DNA of 43,029 bases from an uncultured Bacteroides sp. (GTDB taxonomy: Bacteria; Bacteroidota; Bacteroidia; Bacteroidales; Bacteroidaceae). A model generated the notes under the pieces. It saw only the letters and a program-made list of their open reading frames with translations. It was not told the origin of the DNA and did no database searches. The position numbers were made by a program, and so were the translations under genes. The stretch spans positions 1 to 43,029 of the forward strand of contig CAKUYM010000007.1 of NCBI GenBank assembly GCA_934716785.1. The letters run 5' to 3'. Positions 41,901 through 43,029 of the stretch are shown in pieces. Numbering within the stretch: position 1 is the first letter of the stretch; each line of letters begins with the position of its first letter.

Positions 41901-42513
41901 AGGCGGAACGGCCGAACATGGGATGACAGACACCATAGGCTACGATGAAGCGTATGCCATCAACAACAAAATCACGAATTCGCTGATTGAAGATCTGGTG
42001 CACCAGTATGCCTGGTATAAGAGCCGGGACGAATACGGGCAGGAGACCGTGGTGCAGGTGAACAATATCTGCTGCCTGGGCTACGAGGACATCTACGGCA
42101 ACAAGTATGACATGATGGACGGCGTGGATTTGCCGAACGACAGCGGCAACGTGGGCAAATGGCGCATCTGGATGCCGGACGGCACGGTGCGCTGGGTGCA
42201 GGGAAAAAAGGACAGCGGACATTGGATAACAGGCGTGGCGCACGGCAAGTATATGGACATGGTTCCGGTGGGTAATCTGAACGGTTCATCTTCTACCTAC
42301 TATACCGACAAATATTGGATAAGCACCGCCACTGTCCGTGTGGTCTATCGCGGGTACAGCCATGCGGTTGCGAGTGGCGGTGTGTCGTATGCGGATGCGA
42401 ATAACGATGCTTCGGGTACGTATACGAGTGTCGGCTCGCGTCTGGCCTTCCGCGGCAAAAACGTGAGGGCGCAGAGCGTGGCAGCGTATAAGGCGATACG
42501 CGGGGTGGCGTAA
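35980..42513 (+). CDS. DGR target protein: giant tail/receptor-binding protein with variable C-type-lectin-like C-terminus
   Basis: This 2177-residue protein is the last gene of the tail operon. After an N-terminal attachment part (MAKKVYDQDGLDMQHTNWSG) come several beta-sandwich parts. A LamG/concanavalin-like one lies at about 520-690 (LNVKSVRIYNKALTSDEVLN). A large region around 840-1320 includes LIRTWDGVKWLIDYYDGDCQ. A leucine-rich-like part lies at about 1400-1530 (VATLDLSWQGRLKKLDVRGT). The last 150 or so residues (DGTVRWVQGKKDSGHWITGV; SRLAFRGKNVRAQS) fit the C-type lectin fold of DGR targets. Residues 2119-2146 are coded by the variable repeat. Asn in the template has become Ser, His, Val, Ser, Tyr, Asp or Gly, so the binding surface differs between phage descendants. 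Confidence 0.92.
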   Translation: MAKKVYDQDGLDMQHTNWSGDAATGGLPVSGRLVENYVKSIDEKATPTEELVSGETKPPTSGTVFDAMVGTVTDVDVQDSEDGTQYVMTVKQKDNQGGESSKEVRFSKYTDDDKVVVNIDLTDSGGAGLPSQQYLALGSGFVVKYSVGVGTAGGGTVDGYSDLKARVVVKRGSTVISEFRDAEFAGVTAGQSYTFDASPYLKDATAYTVQVEAQATYQGGTLMKTATAKVTMVAMTLETTYSVGNGLADGGYRNDVNIPFTAKGTSGEKNIYYRVNGGQAFTLGLSAGSGVQQKNVTIPLTQMQEGTNVVEAYAQHENSGVVSQVHYITLLKAGGGVTAYAGMMFNHRAAGFQRDWKRPVLEAEQFTAWSFSYAGYDRDAYTARVKVTNQGSVVKEDLLQRGETGSYGRTNVNVEPLDYRVSCGDAVIEVEVNTASHPDIEATLAPDAVCTFDAFGRSNTENNPASWVSGDKRMEFRDVLWSVNEYGAGSGWHQDRLLLAGCAGMTLTADGGYRPFNEADKSEGFAIRAVGMTLEIEYSTANVTDTNAELITCLGQLDNGNRYGLIVTPEEAKFLTGVVTEAMDAGQVLRYEDSVGTKFQPGTNIRITYVFYPNVQTNEQRTLIGFYVNGEESAASKWLDKVNFNIQSQLEFKSTGADLNVKSVRIYNKALTSDEVLNNYIVDRNHLEDFNGEPGVRSLDEDNRVLNEGDTVSMEKLMELMKKRRNSILVLIGTGSVGSETPSGSDTLNVVDALAQLNDKKANKLVREVRFYNGEDRTLDFILYNVYVRIQGTSSVNYARKNFRFYLQKTASGWVITLSYGEIDGNGRQANPVVTTGKKNLFKLRKNSVGAKLACAKCDYSDSSMTTNTGGAKLINDGLKEMGLLTPAQRYAKDHNLDDDFRSAIDGLPCDLFVAKSADEDLVYYGQYNLNNEKSDSYPIFGQDETIGEEKWGEGETLNYLEADEQGHKQYLPVCFETLNNSNPCCLFQWLPSTEADHMDFMDNNFDGGLEFNHPKDTFWSDGGGDEAEEPNLKDHLGTGDKYDKMYKATDRMMSFVYRCVKETPAGRNMVYSTESHSFEGVDYEDDGDKFPTAKWQSDTFKKEAGKYFDLPHLISYYLYMQFNLGVDQLAKNMLIRTWDGVKWLIDYYDGDCQLGSDNKSFLTGKYDDNRQTKRDGAYVMQGHNSWLWNLIVANCWDMIVEIMVSGWNGGASFMSAFSAQKAIDHFDTEQMKKWCSRLYNKSGIFKYIYPFLNEMPVGADGAKQTYPQIYGLKGSLKAHRNYFIQRRYDLKQVEYGYVSTLGAQFYQSTASLDKAYKLKPMQFALTIPYRVQLSTSNGVQTDSGVVDADVLHSLQLTRSFGENDPLKIIGAAKIKELVWHEDAFAIGFNFGLLTSLVKLDMSVEKASGYRNGSFMASTNGMLLLEDVNMRNNQLARNGDNGNVATLDLSWQGRLKKLDVRGTGLTRVKLATGAPVVQLCLPDTIEELFLEYLTKLQDSGLILEGINNVRGYRYTNCPGIDGFAMLERLHQAKLNGSGKLERFVLEIDREDDGTLLKKYFDYGTYTQTGAVDDRHSGLRGKLTLTKYLPDEELSKYRERYPELTIKQPPYTMIEFDDSVADDANVSNLDNKTGYKFGNQYVMSGHIKAIMSKRHRVLAKVTKMPTSRKVEIAGQQVEVNNPDGEMTYFPLHDENSNFYADAEDMNGCTVAKLDGSEGDLMMYEPFYWSKGINDYLTGKKYACYSSYPEDEMPPVPEATVLTLDAIKETQGGWLGERKIMSGKPTLKESYTTDKGYSVCKVDVYGYRRVRFPSVPGTGLIGSVFVDADGNILKSVVVPTIGLRFEAGMYLIADVPERATALHFSILNTAEFDCVVLSNSDKIEDMEPEWVANDEHLCGVVGSSVVGSKLRACITGGSTTGSMTWTDFHYYSQQRGMQQIDALMHSRIANLSYARYGRRDMQEQCGAGQHNNNRTTGGTAEHGMTDTIGYDEAYAINNKITNSLIEDLVHQYAWYKSRDEYGQETVVQVNNICCLGYEDIYGNKYDMMDGVDLPNDSGNVGKWRIWMPDGTVRWVQGKKDSGHWITGVAHGKYMDMVPVGNLNGSSSTYYTDKYWISTATVRVVYRGYSHAVASGGVSYADANNDASGTYTSVGSRLAFRGKNVRAQSVAAYKAIRGVA
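42334..42417 (+). repeat. DGR variable repeat (VR), part matched in this window
   Basis: It is 75/84 identical to the template repeat at 42946-43029. The nine changed VR positions are 42359, 42361, 42367, 42368, 42374, 42388, 42394, 42415 and 42416; each faces an A in the template (six to G, two to T, one to C). The VR probably goes on to about the end of the gene, where the GC-rich string GTCGGCTCGCGTCTGG follows, but the template beyond this point is outside the window. Confidence 0.95.
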
Positions 42514-42556
42514 GCGCAAAGCGCCAAAGCGTGGAGCGAAGCGACTAAAACGAAAG

Positions 42557-42587
42557 AACTGGATTCGGGAGCCATCCGAATCCAGTT
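42557..42587 (+). other. Hairpin/cruciform downstream of the VR gene
   Basis: AACTGGATTCGG (42557-42568) and CCGAATCCAGTT (42576-42587) are perfect 12-base complements with loop GAGCCAT, 43 bases after the target stop. There is no T run, so it is not a simple terminator. DGRs often carry a DNA hairpin just downstream of the VR that helps retrohoming, and this is a candidate. Confidence 0.5.
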
Positions 42588-42603
42588 TAAAAGGTATTCA
42601 AAT

Positions 42604-42628
42604 ACCGGCGAAGCCGGTCGAATTTTTT
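42604..42628 (+). terminator. Terminator of the tail operon
   Basis: ACCGGC (42604-42609), loop GAA, GCCGGT (42613-42618), four bases, then six T (42623-42628). It should end the structural transcript after the DGR target gene. Confidence 0.7.
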
Positions 42629-42650
42629 AAGAATTAAATACATCATCATT

Positions 42651-42884
42651 ATGGGAACAGTTATTGATTTTTTGAGAGAGAGTAACCGATGCAAGCATCT
42701 GTTAGGCGGATTCCTTGTAGGTTTGTTGGCAATAAATCCAGGCGTATCACTGTATGCAAGCGTTGTTGCGGCTTCATGCTTGGAGTTTAAGGATAAGCAG
42801 TATGGAGGCTGTTGGGACTGGATAGATTGGGGATTAACCGTGTTGGGCGGTGCTTTTGCTGCTTTGTTATGGTTATTCTTCTGA
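42651..42884 (+). CDS. Small membrane protein between target gene and template repeat
   Basis: A 77-residue protein with two membrane helices: LLGGFLVGLLAINPGVSLYA and the C-terminal WGLTVLGGAFAALLWLFF. A polar link with CLEFKDKQYGGCWDWIDW lies between them. It is not an Avd-type accessory protein (those are soluble helical bundles of about 130 residues). The gene is AT-richer than the tail genes. Being next to the DGR it might affect lysis, superinfection or host membrane; no evidence favours one. Confidence 0.7.
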   Translation: MGTVIDFLRESNRCKHLLGGFLVGLLAINPGVSLYASVVAASCLEFKDKQYGGCWDWIDWGLTVLGGAFAALLWLFF

Positions 42885-42915
42885 GCATTATAGATTTCTT
42901 TTGCCTTGAAATAAG

Positions 42916-42923
42916 TACCTTTG
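42916..42923 (+). promoter_or_regulatory. Candidate promoter (-7 box) of the template RNA
   Basis: TACCTTTG matches TAnnTTTG and lies 22 bases before the start of VR/TR homology, so an RNA starting near 42930 would contain the template repeat. No clear -33 box is visible at the proper distance. Confidence 0.45.
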
Positions 42924-42945
42924 TAATTGGTAGAGCTTCCCGATA

Positions 42946-43029
42946 GTCCGTGTGGTCTATCGCGGGTACAACAATGCGAATGCGAATGGCGGTGTGTCGA
43001 ATGCGAATGCGAATAACGATGCTTCGAAT
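42946..43029 (+). repeat. DGR template repeat (TR), cut by the window edge
   Basis: It matches the VR at 42334-42417 except at nine A positions. Read in the VR frame the template is rich in AAY (Asn) codons: nine in the last 21 codons. In DGRs these are the codons that give the widest range of substitutions when A is randomised. Twenty-one A lie in the 84 bases. The remainder of TR and the reverse transcriptase gene should follow to the right. Confidence 0.95.

Larger units (their letters stand above)
6185..43029. mobile_element. Mu-like transposable prophage with a DGR (incomplete at the right edge)
   Basis: The element begins inside susD at about 6185-6200 and continues past the window edge. 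Support: a MuA-like transposase plus MuB-like ATPase; Mu-type head genes (gp28-like terminase, gp29/DUF935 portal, gpF, gpG, gp36); a complete tail module; a lysis module; a repressor with early promoters; and a GC content clearly above that of the host flank. Insertion by transposition into an ordinary gene, not a tRNA, and the lack of an integrase also fit. At least 36.8 kb lies in the window. The right end, with the reverse transcriptase and the other transposase-binding end, is missing. No frameshifted or broken phage gene was seen, so the prophage may be active. Confidence 0.92.

Noticed and set aside
42557..42587. Intrinsic terminator
   Set aside because: No T run follows; the real terminator is the next hairpin at 42604-42628.

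Overview
The window looks like a gut Bacteroidales genome (Bacteroides, Phocaeicola or Parabacteroides type). The evidence is an ECF sigma factor, a FecR anti-sigma factor and an STN-containing SusC transporter in a row, promoters of the Bacteroidetes TTTG-N19-21-TAnnTTTG type, and a BACON-like domain. Bases 1 to about 6190 are AT-rich host chromosome. They hold the start of an NAD-dependent epimerase gene (minus strand), the sigma/anti-sigma pair, the SusC receptor, and the first 25 or so codons of the partner SusD lipoprotein gene.

The susD gene is cut just after its lipobox by a more GC-rich, Mu-like transposable prophage that fills the rest of the window and runs off its right edge. It reads, left to right: a left end with repeated motifs (about 6190-6500); one small gene; a telomere-like repeat array; an S24-type repressor on the minus strand; a control region with two face-to-face promoters around a palindrome; an early plus-strand operon (small genes, a MuA-like transposase, a MuB-like ATPase, a second P-loop ATPase, a zinc-ribbon DUF4406 protein, a possible GemA-like protein, DUF3164) ended by a strong terminator; a minus-strand packaging and head operon (small and large terminase, gp36-like, portal, gpF-like head protein with a nuclease-like tail, gpG-like protein, possible tail terminator); and a divergent plus-strand operon (ClpP-like protease/scaffold, capsid, amidase, holin-like protein, spanin-like pair, tail tube, frameshifted tail chaperones, tape measure, distal tail, tail hub, receptor-binding proteins). 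The tail genes are those of a long non-contractile siphovirus tail, joined to Mu-type replication and head genes.

The right end is a diversity-generating retroelement (DGR). The last gene of the tail operon encodes a 2177-residue protein whose C-terminus contains a variable repeat (42334-42417). A template repeat starts at 42946 and runs off the window. In the 84 aligned bases all nine differences fall at adenines of the template and none at the other 63 positions, which is the mark of adenine-specific mutagenic retrohoming. The reverse transcriptase is not in the window and should lie just to the right. The whole plan matches, from memory, the DGR-carrying Mu-like Bacteroides phages known as hankyphage. 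The phage type is therefore probably described, but several parts may not be: the nuclease-tailed gpF, the BACON-tailed capsid, the nested u-spanin-like gene, the tRNA-like element, the candidate small RNA at 16506-16597, and the telomere-like array.
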